Shown here piece by piece: positions 18,947 to 27,677 of a DNA stretch of 64,000 nt. Numbering within the stretch: position 1 is the stretch's first letter; every line of letters begins with the position of its first letter. Source of the DNA: an uncultured Coprococcus sp. (GTDB lineage Bacteria; Bacillota; Clostridia; Lachnospirales; Lachnospiraceae); contig CANQTC010000009.1 in the NCBI GenBank assembly GCA_947626675.1, positions 38,291 to 102,290 of the forward strand. The letters run 5' to 3'. The position numbers and the translations under genes are program-made. The notes beneath the pieces are model-generated. The model saw only the letters and a program-made list of their open reading frames with translations, had not been told where the DNA came from and did not search any database.

Positions 18947-19726
18947 TTATTCACCTGCTTCCAATAATCTCAAATAATGCGCAATTCCATCATCATCATT
19001 TGTGCCAATTACAGTGTCTGCTATAGCTTTCACAGCATCAATCGCATTTCCCATCGCAACGCCTACACCTGCCATCTTTAACATTCCTATATCTGCATAA
19101 TCATCTCCAAATGCTATAATATCCGCATACTTTAATCCGCAAGCCGCACATACATAATCAATTGCACTTTCTTTTGTAACATTTTTTCTTGTGAACTTGT
19201 ACCAGTATCCATCAGAAAACCTTATTGCATCACAATCCGGCAGCTTTGCCTTAAGACGCTCAGCCTGCGTTTCATCAAATATCTCTACACACATCTTAAG
19301 GGATTCCTGACAAAAATCCTGATAATCTGTCCAGACACTATCGCCCCAGGTTTTATCTGTATCCTTTGGCGTAATTTTATAATTCCAATAATGTGTATCT
19401 GCTGTATCAATCGTTATTTCACAGTCCTCCCCGCAAATTTCTCGTGCAGTTCTTATCATTTGTTTCGTTTCTTCGGCAGTAAAACAGGCTTTGTAAATAT
19501 ACTTGTTCTTCTCTTTTATCAATGCACCGCCGCTAGTAATCAAAATATCCGGTCGAAGCTCTTCTAAAAATGTATATGTATTCTGCTCACTTCTCGAAGT
19601 AGCTACGCCTATCAAATATCCATTTTCTTTGCACGTCGTCAATGCATTTAATGTATTTTCTGATATCGTCTTATCTGACCTTAAAAGTGTTCCATCTAAA
19701 TCAAACAGTAATAGTTTTTTGTTCAT
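18947..19726 (-). CDS. Cof-type HAD-IIB phosphatase (paralogue)
   Basis: A 259-aa HAD-IIB phosphatase. Motifs are LFDLDGTLLRSDK (near residue 8), ATSR (near 42), the FTRKNVTKESAIDYV Lys region (near 180) and IAFGDDYADIGML (near 205). The start at 19726 (MNKKLLLF) follows AAAGGTGAT; the longer open frame would overlap the GNAT gene. It forms a tandem pair with the HAD gene directly downstream. Substrate unknown. Confidence 0.9.
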   Translation of the reverse strand: MNKKLLLFDLDGTLLRSDKTISENTLNALTTCKENGYLIGVATSRSEQNTYTFLEELRPDILITSGGALIKEKNKYIYKACFTAEETKQMIRTAREICGEDCEITIDTADTHYWNYKITPKDTDKTWGDSVWTDYQDFCQESLKMCVEIFDETQAERLKAKLPDCDAIRFSDGYWYKFTRKNVTKESAIDYVCAACGLKYADIIAFGDDYADIGMLKMAGVGVAMGNAIDAVKAIADTVIGTNDDDGIAHYLRLLEAGE

Positions 19727-19745
19727 CTCAATCACCTTTCGCTCA

Positions 19746-20213
19746 CTATACCAGTTCCATTTCATCTTTCATATTGACAAATCCGTATTTCTCATACAAC
19801 GGACGCCCCATATCCGTTGCCTCAAGCGCAATCTGTGAAACACCCTGTTTCTTCGCTGCTTTCACTAATAAATCTAACGTGTGGAATGCAATTTTCTGTC
19901 TGCGATATTCCGGCGTCGTATACATATTCATAATATAAGCTTTTTTGCCGCTCGGATTATGATAAGTTGGCATGACCTGATAAAAACTTATGCCTCCTGC
20001 TCCAATAAACTTTCCGTTATCATAAACCAAATATGCTATATGCTCACCATTTTCTAATGCATGCTTATAATATGCATAAGCTTCTTTTTCTACCTCGGAC
20101 ATATCCTCATCATCAGATAACTTATTTGCCGCACGAAGAACAATCATTCTTGTTCTTACCAATTCTTCAATATCTTCCGGCCTCGCTATTTTATACTCAT
20201 ACGCTTTCACCAT
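19746..20213 (-). CDS. GNAT-family N-acetyltransferase
   Basis: A 155-aa acetyl-CoA-dependent acetyltransferase. The motif A region reads IMNMYTTPEYRRQKIAFHTL (near residues 92-112), where the R-R-Q-K-I stretch corresponds to the usual Q/R-x-x-G-x-G/A pyrophosphate loop. The start at 20213 (MVKAYEY) is chosen because AAGGATGG lies 8 bases before it. It overlaps no neighbour and follows a 40-codon small gene by 15 bases. Confidence 0.85.
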   Translation of the reverse strand: MVKAYEYKIARPEDIEELVRTRMIVLRAANKLSDDEDMSEVEKEAYAYYKHALENGEHIAYLVYDNGKFIGAGGISFYQVMPTYHNPSGKKAYIMNMYTTPEYRRQKIAFHTLDLLVKAAKKQGVSQIALEATDMGRPLYEKYGFVNMKDEMELV

Positions 20214-20227
20214 ATCTATACCATCCT

Positions 20228-20350
20228 TCACATCACAATCTCGCTATCAAAATATTGCTCCTGAAAATAAATTTGCTCCCATATTTCTTCCTTCGTTCTG
20301 CCGATAACTGAATTAATTTCTGCTTGTACCTTCCTGAAGTTTTCTTCCAT
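20228..20350 (-). CDS. Small 40-aa protein between two GNAT genes
   Basis: An open frame of 40 codons with ATG at 20350 preceded by GGAGAG. The peptide starts MEENFRKVQAEINSV and ends EQYFDSEIVM; it is mostly helical and amphipathic with alternating Glu/Lys. It ends 15 bases before the GNAT start and lies 25 bases after the upstream GNAT gene, so it fits the operon. No family recognised; it could also be the surviving tail of a lost gene. Confidence 0.5.
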   Translation of the reverse strand: MEENFRKVQAEINSVIGRTKEEIWEQIYFQEQYFDSEIVM

Positions 20351-20375
20351 GTAAAATCTCTCCATTTCCTAATAC

Positions 20376-21119
20376 CTAATAACCGTTTATTTCGTAAGCA
20401 GTATATTCATGGCTAAAATGATATCCCAGCTTTTCAGCTAAAGCCACCGACGGCTTATTCTGTGCATCCCAACTCGGATACAGGCCTTTTTCCATGCACG
20501 CCAAAAGAAGCCTTGCTCCACACACATATGCCAAACCTTTTCTTCTGTAATCTTCTCTTGTATCAATTTCTATTTCAATCCCTTCGTTGTATCTGCTATA
20601 AGATGATGCACCTGCTACCAATTCTCCGTCCTTTAAAATAACTACGCCTAGTCCCAGCTTTTTATATGAAGCATAATCCTTAAATTGTGATACTAAGTCA
20701 TTTGCCCATCTGTTGTTCTTACACAAATCATATTCATATTCTTCTAACAGTCTCAATTCATAGCCTTCCTGCAATTCCGAAACAACCTGTTCTAATTGAC
20801 ATCCATCAAAAATATTCTTCTCTTTTTTGATTGCATATCTTGTAACTCTCTTTGCTTTATCACCATAACATTTTTCAATCAACGAAGCCCATTCTTCGTT
20901 CTGCGGAACCATAATAGTAAAGTCCTGTTCTGAGCTTTCCGGTTTGAATCTAATTAATTCTTCATCGGGGATTCCTGCATAAAAAGCAAAATCCCCTAAT
21001 ATTGCCATCGCCGCATCTTCTTCGGCATTTGTGTGTATCTCTCCCATCACACCTTGCAAGCAAGACCATATAATGCTTTCATCCCAATTTCCAAATATGT
21101 CATAAACATTTCTTTTCAA
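20376..21119 (-). CDS. GNAT acetyltransferase (PF12746 / ZmaR-like)
   Basis: A 247-aa protein with the layout of the GNAT_acetyltran family that includes zwittermicin-resistance-like enzymes. The N-terminal half is divergent, and the C-terminal acetyltransferase fold has IEIEIDTREDYRRKGLAYVCGARLL (near residues 180-205; R-R-K-G-L-A acetyl-CoA loop) and NKPSVALAEKLGYHF. The start codon is TTG at 21119 behind AAGGAGGTCACAGC. An alternative in-frame start is not obvious. Confidence 0.8.
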   Translation of the reverse strand: MKRNVYDIFGNWDESIIWSCLQGVMGEIHTNAEEDAAMAILGDFAFYAGIPDEELIRFKPESSEQDFTIMVPQNEEWASLIEKCYGDKAKRVTRYAIKKEKNIFDGCQLEQVVSELQEGYELRLLEEYEYDLCKNNRWANDLVSQFKDYASYKKLGLGVVILKDGELVAGASSYSRYNEGIEIEIDTREDYRRKGLAYVCGARLLLACMEKGLYPSWDAQNKPSVALAEKLGYHFSHEYTAYEINGY

Positions 21120-21163
21120 GCTGTGACCTCCTTAATACTTTGTCATAACAAAATTCCTACTCG

Positions 21164-21320
21164 AAAAATTCTATTTTATTTAAGGTATCACGATACACAT
21201 CAATTTCCAATAAACACCGCATTACATTATTTATATCTTCTTCCAACATCATTTTTGCAATCAGACAGTCATTTACAGTGCCACTATGTTGTTCTGCCCC
21301 ATAAACGGGAAGTTATCAAT
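21164..21320 (-). pseudogene. About 50-codon open remnant without a proper start
   Basis: Minus-strand frame reading LPVYGAEQHSGTVNDCLIAK then MMLEEDINNVMRCLLEID and a short tail to a stop just before the GNAT gene. It has protein-like composition but no usable start or ribosome-binding site upstream; a short internal start (MMLEE) is possible. I read it as the tail of a deleted gene. Family not recognised. Confidence 0.35.
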
Positions 21321-21363
21321 CAAAATATCTCTGATTATCATTTCTTATTTCACTCCATCTACA

Positions 21364-21987
21364 CTACTTCAAATTTTTATATCCAAGTTCAGTAGGCAGA
21401 TTATTCCATAGTTCTGTCCTCGTTTTGTTTTTTCTCAATTTTTCCAGTATCTTTATATCGGGGGTAGGATATACGATAAATCCATCAACTTCTCCTACGT
21501 CCGGCCGTATCGGAAACGCAAGCTGTTCTGTTTCTATTGAAAATTGTGCGTTTACACCCGTTTTATTTCCTCTTGCATCAAGCCTTATCCATTTTTTATA
21601 ATCTTTGATATATACACCATTCAATCCATGATAAACTAAGATAGGAGAAGTTTCATCATCTGCAATCAGCTTTTGGTAACAAAAACCAGTCGGAACAGAT
21701 TTGCAACGCAATAAAGCCGCCAACAAGTGAGATTTGGCAAAACAAATTCCATGTCCCGCTTTTAACACTTCCGAAGCGGCGCATGTTATTGTATCCTCGT
21801 TTATATCTGCGGAATGTGAAATATTATCTCTAACAAATTCATAGGCTTTTTTAATGAAATCAAGCTCATTATCTGCCTTCTTGAACAACGTATCAGCCAA
21901 TTCTATAATGGCTTTGTTATCATAATCAATCACACTGTCATACTTTAGATATTCGTCTATTTTATCCGAGTATAAAATTATATCCAT
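21364..21987 (-). CDS. Transglutaminase-like (papain-fold) domain protein
   Basis: A 207-aa protein with the transglutaminase-like triad in order: Cys in KAGHGICFAKSHLLAALL (near residue 97), His in LVYHGLNGVYI (near 135) and Asp in WIRLDARGNK (near 152). No signal peptide is seen, so it is probably cytoplasmic. Members act as proteases, amidases or transglutaminases and the exact activity is not predictable. It follows the alpha/beta hydrolase gene by 24 bases. Confidence 0.85.
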   Translation of the reverse strand: MDIILYSDKIDEYLKYDSVIDYDNKAIIELADTLFKKADNELDFIKKAYEFVRDNISHSADINEDTITCAASEVLKAGHGICFAKSHLLAALLRCKSVPTGFCYQKLIADDETSPILVYHGLNGVYIKDYKKWIRLDARGNKTGVNAQFSIETEQLAFPIRPDVGEVDGFIVYPTPDIKILEKLRKNKTRTELWNNLPTELGYKNLK

Positions 21988-22011
21988 TTTTTCCCTCCAT
22001 TAAACTCCGAT

Positions 22012-22614
22012 TTACCCTATTGCCTTTTTCATCCAGCCATCTAAAAAGGCAAGTTGTTCATCTGTATGAAACCAATGCTCCCCATTTTCCATTATCGTAA
22101 GATGTGCATTATGGCTGCTAATAAATTCATCTACGGTTTGACGGGATACAAGGTTATCATTTCCTGCACACAAGATTTCAGTAGGAACATTCCATGTTAT
22201 AGGATTTTCCCTAACAAAGCATAAATATTTCCATGATAATGTTTCCCCAAAGTCCGTAGGAATTTCTCCCTTCTCATACAAATCCTTTTCCGACACATTT
22301 GCCCAACTCATCATGTCCAGTATAAGACGTTCCATATCAAGTACAGGCGATATCAATAAAGCCTTTTCAATATCACAATTTTGCAATGTGTGCATTGCAA
22401 AATAAGCACCTATACTATTTGCAATTAAATAAATAGAATCGTATCTTTCATGCATTTTATCATAGACCGATTGGATTTGGTTTTGTACAATCCACGGAAA
22501 ATAATCATTGTAGTCGAGTCCAATAATATCAAAGCCCGAACAATTTTTCTTGTACTGTTCAGCTTCTAAATAACTTCCACCTTTTCCATGAATATATAAA
22601 ATTACTTTTTTCAA
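22012..22614 (-). CDS. Alpha/beta hydrolase (YqiA-type esterase family)
   Basis: A 200-aa compact alpha/beta hydrolase. ILYIHGKGGSYLEA is the oxyanion-hole segment, the nucleophile elbow is LIANSIGAY (Ser near residue 83 in A-N-S-I-G, close to the G-x-S-x-G rule), and the catalytic Asp and His are in ILCAGNDNLVS and NGEHWFH. It is followed by the transglutaminase-like gene on the same strand. Confidence 0.85.
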   Translation of the reverse strand: MKKVILYIHGKGGSYLEAEQYKKNCSGFDIIGLDYNDYFPWIVQNQIQSVYDKMHERYDSIYLIANSIGAYFAMHTLQNCDIEKALLISPVLDMERLILDMMSWANVSEKDLYEKGEIPTDFGETLSWKYLCFVRENPITWNVPTEILCAGNDNLVSRQTVDEFISSHNAHLTIMENGEHWFHTDEQLAFLDGWMKKAIG

Positions 22615-22635
22615 AATATCACCTCTACATATTTC

Positions 22636-22692
22636 ATTTTATTATAAAAGCATGCCAGTGTCCATAACTCCGGCATGCTTTTATAATAAAAT
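22636..22692. terminator. Very long perfect hairpin, bidirectional terminator
   Basis: A 21-bp perfect inverted repeat (22636-22656 with 22672-22692) around a 15-base loop; arms run ATTTTATTATAAAAGCATGCC. GC-rich centre and AT-rich feet make it a terminator in either direction. It separates the membrane-protein gene from the hydrolase gene. Confidence 0.75.
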
Positions 22693-22725
22693 ATACACAC
22701 AGTTTTTTGTTAATATACGATTTCT

Positions 22726-23397
22726 CTATACCGCTGAATCTGTAACCTCAAAATCACGAATCAGCAAATCTTCTAACTTTCCCTTTAAATATTTTCTCTT
22801 TTCTAATTCATTTCCTGTTATTTCTTCAATAAATATATTAAACCCCAGTATGTACATATTCGTTATAATAACTATAACTATAGCCACAGTGCATATTTGT
22901 ACCACCTCTGTAATACCAATTTTCTGACTCATTACACCCGCCCCAAAAGCAATAATTGGTAATATCGCCTTTTCTATCAATCTGTTACGCCGCTCTCTTT
23001 TCTTTTCCTTTTCAGAAGTTAGGTCAATAATAGATTTTTCACATTGGTCTATTAGTTTTTCAATTTTACTCTTTGAATAATAATTTACATTTTTCTCACA
23101 TAATATGTCCTTTAAGCAATCCAATTTCTTATTATAATTCAAAATATTATCTTTCCATTTTTTTCGTGTTCTTCCGCCAATAGTATAAGTGGCTATAAAA
23201 GTCATTATAATCCAACCAGCAGCAAGGTACATGCACCACTCAAATTTCTTAAACATAAAGAATATAAAAAATAGCACTAATCCCCCCAATAAAGTAACTA
23301 TAAAAAACTGGCTTAATCTATCCATTTTTTTCAAACTCTTGAAAAAATTTTCATCTTTATTTTTTTCTTCAAACGCATCAATTATAAGTTGTAACAT
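22726..23397 (-). CDS. Uncharacterised four-helix membrane protein
   Basis: 223 aa, no family recognised. Two membrane hairpins (about residues 30-48 with 54-72, and 145-160 with 166-186) flank a charged, coiled-coil-like cytosolic middle (KKWKDNILNYNKKLDCLKD..., then KSIIDLTSEKEKKRERR). Base composition is more AT-rich than the neighbours. It ends in front of the long terminator hairpin. Confidence 0.6.
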   Translation of the reverse strand: MLQLIIDAFEEKNKDENFFKSLKKMDRLSQFFIVTLLGGLVLFFIFFMFKKFEWCMYLAAGWIIMTFIATYTIGGRTRKKWKDNILNYNKKLDCLKDILCEKNVNYYSKSKIEKLIDQCEKSIIDLTSEKEKKRERRNRLIEKAILPIIAFGAGVMSQKIGITEVVQICTVAIVIVIITNMYILGFNIFIEEITGNELEKRKYLKGKLEDLLIRDFEVTDSAV

Positions 23398-23538
23398 TTT
23401 TTATCCTTTCATTTTCTATAAATTTCTTATACCATGAAAACTAAGCTCAACTTCGTTCCGCTAAGGTTTCAGGTGTAATCGTCAAGTCAAAGGCTATTCA
23501 CACAATCATAAAGTGAATTATACGATAAATTTGCAAAA

Positions 23539-23652
23539 ATGAATCGCATCGACCAGGCAATCTTCGAATCCGAGCAAGAAATTACTAACGGAGCAGAAGC
23601 AGTTGACGCAGAAATAGTTTTTGCAGAATTGGAGAAAAAACATTTTGGATAA
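23539..23652 (+). pseudogene. Remnant of a Phd/RelB-like antitoxin (C-terminus)
   Basis: A 37-codon frame (MNRIDQAIFESEQEI...VFAELEKKHFG) that matches the usual C-terminal toxin-wrapping tail of Phd/RelB-type antitoxins. The N-terminal DNA-binding half is missing and a stop codon lies close upstream. It overlaps the start of the toxin remnant by 8 bases, the normal gene order of RelE/ParE modules. Confidence 0.65.
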
Positions 23653-23855
23653 ATACAAGGTAAAAGTCAACCCCAGAGCAATCCATGAATTAGAGCACAT
23701 TTCCACAGTCCTATCAAGAGCGTAACGAGGGCAGATATGCCGGAAAAAGCTATCGGCAGTTACTGATTGATAATTATATCGCCATTTTCCGCATTGATGA
23801 ACCATTCAAAACAGTTTATGTAGTAACAATACAGTATCAAGGACGAAATCTATAA
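23645..23855 (+). pseudogene. Remnant of a RelE/ParE-family toxin
   Basis: Begins TTG-DKYKVKVNPRAIHELEHI, the first strand and helix of ParE/RelE toxins, then hits a stop at 23723. The C-terminal part continues in another frame (GRYAGKSYRQLLIDNYIAIF, then RIDEPFKTVYVVTIQYQGR), which is the typical central sheet and tail. About 30 residues are missing between the two parts, so an internal deletion with frameshift killed the toxin. Not in any long open frame, hence easily overlooked. Confidence 0.75.
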
Positions 23856-23898
23856 AACAAGCACCAAATGACATTATAAATCATTTGGTGCTTGTTTT
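23854..23898. terminator. Terminator hairpin after the toxin remnant
   Basis: An 18-bp perfect stem (23854-23871 with 23881-23898; arm AAAACAAGCACCAAATGA) with a 9-base loop and terminal T4. It lies between the plus-strand toxin remnant and the minus-strand merR, so it can serve both. Confidence 0.8.
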
Positions 23899-23983
23899 GA
23901 CTTAAGAATTATTTAAATAAAATCAACCGGCTTTTTCCCAATTCCCGTTCTCCGTTATCATTCTTCGCGAAAATAACACTCGT

Positions 23984-24712
23984 TTAATGAGAACAATACA
24001 CAGAAATAGCCTGACTAACAAATTCAGCAGTACCATTCCCGCCTGTCTTATCAATATTTTTCTTAAAACGTTCATCACATACATACATTTCACCCAATCC
24101 ACTAAGGATTTCTTTTGTACATACATAGTAGTTATCGGTGATAAATTTCTGTAATGCCGAGATTTTCTTTTGTACTTCATCATCATTCGGAGCTAAATGC
24201 TTTAATTCTCCCAATTCAGAAAACATTGCCATTAGTTCGTTTGCAATCTTGCTATAACTACCTTCATTTCGAGCAACATCCTTTTGTTTGTACTCTTGAT
24301 ACGCTTTCGTATTGCCCCACTTCGCTTTGACTTCCGCCTTATATTTTTCAATTTCGTTCTTGTTGAAAACATCAAAATTCATTGTTATTACTCCCTTATT
24401 TTGAATTTCACGGGCAAAGGTAATAAGTTCCCCTATGTGCTTATATTGTAATTCTAACAACCCAATTTGCTGAGCAATTGCTTTTGAAGTATCAAAATCA
24501 GGACTGTCAAGAATTACTTTAATTTCTTTTAAAGGAAACTGTAATTCACGAAATAATAAAATATTTTGCAAACGGCTAAGTGCTGTATCGTCATACATTC
24601 GATAGCCTGCTTCGGTTACTTTCGTAGGTTTCAAAAGTCCAATTGCATCATAGTGATGTAGTGTGCGCACGCTAACACCTGTGATTTTGCTGACTTCTTT
24701 TACTGTTCGCAT
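23984..24712 (-). CDS. MerR-family regulator with TipAS drug-binding domain
   Basis: 242 aa. Residues 1-70 are a MerR winged helix (VKEVSKITGVSVRTLHHYDAIG, then LLKPTKVTEAGYRMY), about 75-105 the dimerisation coiled coil, and about 125-240 a TipAS antibiotic-recognition domain (WGNTKAYQEYKQK near 130, ending VSQAISVYC). Relatives twist their own promoter into activity when they trap a thiopeptide or similar compound. The promoter at 24737-24767 has the 19-bp spacer this mechanism needs. The GGGAGGG site supports the ATG at 24712. Confidence 0.9.
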   Translation of the reverse strand: MRTVKEVSKITGVSVRTLHHYDAIGLLKPTKVTEAGYRMYDDTALSRLQNILLFRELQFPLKEIKVILDSPDFDTSKAIAQQIGLLELQYKHIGELITFAREIQNKGVITMNFDVFNKNEIEKYKAEVKAKWGNTKAYQEYKQKDVARNEGSYSKIANELMAMFSELGELKHLAPNDDEVQKKISALQKFITDNYYVCTKEILSGLGEMYVCDERFKKNIDKTGGNGTAEFVSQAISVYCSH

Positions 24713-24736
24713 AATTTATCCCTCCCATGTAATTTC

Positions 24737-24767
24737 ATTTTAATCTATCACGTTACGTCAGAGTCAA
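24737..24767 (-). promoter_or_regulatory. MerR-type promoter with 19-bp spacer
   Basis: Minus strand -35 TTGACT (24762-24767), exactly 19 bp, -10 TAAAAT (24737-24742). The spacer holds a dyad centred on CGTAACG. An overlong spacer with a dyad is the hallmark of MerR-activated promoters. Confidence 0.85.
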
Positions 24768-24834
24768 TGGGATTTTATAATATTTTTTTGCACTTAATTC
24801 TCTCCAGACAGCGGTTCATACCGCTTGCCTTACG

Positions 24835-26208
24835 CTAATGACTGATTTGTATCAGTTCGATACCTTCATTTTTTCCAAGATTACGGCTGTACAGCTTTTC
24901 GATAGAATTATTCCAATGTTCGTGAACACCGAGGTTTGTCACAATATGACCGTTTCCGTCCGTATAAGTTGTTCCCGATGGAGCCTCCCCAACAAGTCCG
25001 GCTTCATGCAAATAGTTCTCATTTGTAACATCTTTTGCAGCGCTGTTATTTTCCGTAATTGTCGGCTCATTATTCAAAAAATCTGCACCGACAGAATCAA
25101 TCGCCACCGGGTCTTGTGATACAAAAATACTCGCTGTATAATTGCCGTTAAACGGTGCCTGCTGCCACTTGGCATTCTTTTCGGTAATAGATACCCCCTC
25201 ACCCGGCGCACAAATAATAGCATCCAACATATATAAAACGGTCTTTCCGCCAATGTTGGCATTTGCCATTAAATCAACAAGCGGACTGTATATTCCCATC
25301 TCACTTTTTGTCAGCCATTGGTGCAAATTTGCCCCCTCCGGCGGACGCAGGGCATTCCCATTGATAAAAGAGCCGAAATGATTTTTACCACAAAGGGTAA
25401 TCCCATAACTGTGTCCCTTCAAATTGGCAAGGTTTATCACATAAGTTGCTTCAGTAACACAGGTTGGCAAATAATTAACCTTTCCGCTGAATTGATGCGA
25501 CCAGTTAATCGGTGCTTTTTCATCTGCTACGCCGTTATTACGACCTACAAAATGGATTTCCCTGAGTTCTCCTTCCGTACACAATTCTACCATATATTCA
25601 GGAAATATGCGTGATACATCATAAACTGTAATATCACCCGGATAAACGCCGCCTTCTTTAACAAGCGAGGTTAATAGCGCTTTCAACAGCACCGGATTCG
25701 TATAACTCATCTGCGTTTCACCGGAGTTATCATCATCGAACAATCCTGAGCCATTGATGTTTGCTTTAATAGCTATTTTCTCGCCTTTTGTATAGCCTCC
25801 ATTCATATTGCGAGATTCTTTATTTGACGTAAACAGTGCGTTCCATCCGTCTTGAGCAGTTTCTTTACCGCCGAGAGTGGCAATGCTGTCATTTACCATT
25901 TTCAAAATCACCGTTTCATCAAAGTGTCCTATTTCCCACCAATATCCGTTGCCGTCCCATTCCACAGAAGCGGGAGCATGCGTCCATACCACCCGCCCCG
26001 GCATTGCACCAATCCCTGTGCCGTATGCTTCATGCTGCGGATAGTTCCCGTCATAAGGAGCATGATTTGGGGAGTTTTCCGACTGCCTGCTTTCTGTCTG
26101 AGAAGTTGTTTCTGTATTGAAGTTTGTAGTATCTTTTGCAGCGGTACTGCACGCTGTAAGAGAAATCAAAAGAAACAGTGCATACATATAAGATAAAATT
26201 TTTTTCAT
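24835..26208 (-). CDS. DUF362-domain lipoprotein
   Basis: 457 aa. The N-terminus MKKILSYMYALFLLISLTAC is a lipoprotein signal with the lipobox Cys at residue 20, followed by a Ser/Thr-rich linker, so the protein is anchored outside the membrane. The rest is a DUF362 domain (IAIKANINGSG near 145; VINLANLKGHSYGITLCGKN; ending with the VSQDPVAIDSVGADFL segment typical of the family). The start at 26208 follows AAAGGAT. It lies 40 bases after the alcohol dehydrogenase gene and is probably co-transcribed. The function of DUF362 is unsettled. Confidence 0.85.
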   Translation of the reverse strand: MKKILSYMYALFLLISLTACSTAAKDTTNFNTETTSQTESRQSENSPNHAPYDGNYPQHEAYGTGIGAMPGRVVWTHAPASVEWDGNGYWWEIGHFDETVILKMVNDSIATLGGKETAQDGWNALFTSNKESRNMNGGYTKGEKIAIKANINGSGLFDDDNSGETQMSYTNPVLLKALLTSLVKEGGVYPGDITVYDVSRIFPEYMVELCTEGELREIHFVGRNNGVADEKAPINWSHQFSGKVNYLPTCVTEATYVINLANLKGHSYGITLCGKNHFGSFINGNALRPPEGANLHQWLTKSEMGIYSPLVDLMANANIGGKTVLYMLDAIICAPGEGVSITEKNAKWQQAPFNGNYTASIFVSQDPVAIDSVGADFLNNEPTITENNSAAKDVTNENYLHEAGLVGEAPSGTTYTDGNGHIVTNLGVHEHWNNSIEKLYSRNLGKNEGIELIQISH

Positions 26209-26248
26209 AAAATATCCTTTTACCTTTCCCGGAAAATCAAAATCTTGA

Positions 26249-27424
26249 TTAACGGTATGATTTATCAAAAATTGCCGCACATTCTTCATCAGACATCGGA
26301 CAAGGATTAGAGAGGAACAAGCCGCCCATCGTTTCTCTTGCGTTGACAGCCAGCGTCATAGACTCGGACTTCTCAAAACCATAATCGCTCATTTTCAAAT
26401 CTGCCACGCCGCAGTCCTTTTGAAGCTGCACAAGCGCGGTAATAAAATCCTCCGGCTTATCAGCATTCGGGATGCCCATAACACGCGCCATTTTAATAAA
26501 TTGCGCATCACAGGCATGACGCTCAATAAAGAAACGGGCAAATTCTACGGAAATCATAATCAATCCTGCACCATGAGGCAGATTGTGATGATATGCGCTC
26601 ATAGCGTGTTCCATCGAGTGCTGTGCGGTTGTATTGGTAAGCTGCATGGTAATTCCTGCAATGGTGCTGCCGTAAGCAACGGCTTCTCTCGCTTCCAAAT
26701 CGCAGCCATCTGCAACAGCTCTCGGCAGATATTTTACAATATTCTCAATCGCAGAAAGCGCAATCGTTTCACTGAGAACGTTGACACCGTTTGAAATCAT
26801 GACCTCGGTGTTATGGAACAATGCGTCAAAGCCCTGATATGCTGTATACTTCGGCGGAACGGTTTTCATCAATTCAGGATCGACGATTGCAAGCACAGGG
26901 ACAAGTTCAGGATAGCCAAATCCAATCTTCTCATTAGTCTGATGATTGGAGATAACGCCCCAGCAATTAATCTCCGAGCCTGTACCGGATGAGGTGGCAA
27001 TAGTTACAATAGGAAGTCCGGGATTAACAAGAGGCTGCCCTTTGCCTGTGCCACCATTTACATAGTCCCATAAATCGCCGGGATTGGTCGCCATAGCGGA
27101 AACTGCAACAGCCGAATCCAAAACTGCGCCACCGCCGAGAGCGACAATAAAATCACAGTTATTTTCTTTGGCAATGGCAGCCGCTTCCATCACGACTTCC
27201 TTAGATGGGTTTTCATGAATGTTGTCGCAAACGACATATTCTGCTCCGGCTTTTTTCAACTGCTCCTGCACACGGTCAAGCGTACCGTAAGTTTTAACCG
27301 ATTTTCCGTTAGAAATCAAAAGCAGGGCTTTCTTGCCGGGCAGCTTTTGATTTCCAAGTTCGTTCAGTTTTCCCGCACCGAAAATAAGATTTGTGGGATT
27401 GTTAAAATTAAAATTCATGTTCAT
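26249..27424 (-). CDS. Iron-containing alcohol dehydrogenase (NADPH butanol-dehydrogenase type)
   Basis: 391 aa, group III Fe-ADH. The NAD(P)-binding loop GGGAVLDSAVAVSA lies near residue 96, and the metal-ligand region is NTTAQHSMEHAMSAYHHNLPHG (near 260-282), with a further Asp upstream. These enzymes reduce aldehydes to alcohols in fermentation or detoxification. GGAGGTATTTACT precedes the ATG at 27424. Divergent LysR gene nearby. Substrate range cannot be told. Confidence 0.92.
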   Translation of the reverse strand: MNMNFNFNNPTNLIFGAGKLNELGNQKLPGKKALLLISNGKSVKTYGTLDRVQEQLKKAGAEYVVCDNIHENPSKEVVMEAAAIAKENNCDFIVALGGGAVLDSAVAVSAMATNPGDLWDYVNGGTGKGQPLVNPGLPIVTIATSSGTGSEINCWGVISNHQTNEKIGFGYPELVPVLAIVDPELMKTVPPKYTAYQGFDALFHNTEVMISNGVNVLSETIALSAIENIVKYLPRAVADGCDLEAREAVAYGSTIAGITMQLTNTTAQHSMEHAMSAYHHNLPHGAGLIMISVEFARFFIERHACDAQFIKMARVMGIPNADKPEDFITALVQLQKDCGVADLKMSDYGFEKSESMTLAVNARETMGGLFLSNPCPMSDEECAAIFDKSYR

Positions 27425-27440
27425 AGTAAATACCTCCAGA

Positions 27441-27629
27441 TTATTTATTTGTTTTTTCTCTTTTCATGGAATAGACCAGATAATCAAGACAGTCAATCAT
27501 ATGCCATATGACATGAACCTGCTCTAAAAGTGACGCTCTTTGCAAAGAAAGAAGCCTGTATTGTTCTCCGGTTCTGCCATCTTTATGCAGTCCTAAAAAC
27601 TTTTGAATTGTATCTTCGTCTAATTTCAT
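27441..27629 (-). pseudogene. Leftover C-terminus of a MerR-like regulator
   Basis: An open frame of about 60 residues (MKLDEDTIQKFLGLHKDGRTG..., LLEQVHVIWHMIDCLDYLVY) that looks like the regulatory-helix and dimerisation end of a MerR-type protein. The DNA-binding half is absent and no ribosome-binding site precedes the ATG. The probable alcohol dehydrogenase promoter lies across its start, so it is unlikely to be translated from there. Confidence 0.45.
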
Positions 27630-27656
27630 TATACTGAAAAATAAATGAAATAACAA
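27628..27656 (-). promoter_or_regulatory. Probable promoter of the alcohol dehydrogenase-DUF362 operon
   Basis: Minus strand TTGTTA (27651-27656), 17-bp spacer, perfect TATAAT (27628-27633). This predicts a leader of about 200 bases before the dehydrogenase start. Confidence 0.55.
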
Positions 27657-27677
27657 ATACTCAATTCGCAAATCACG

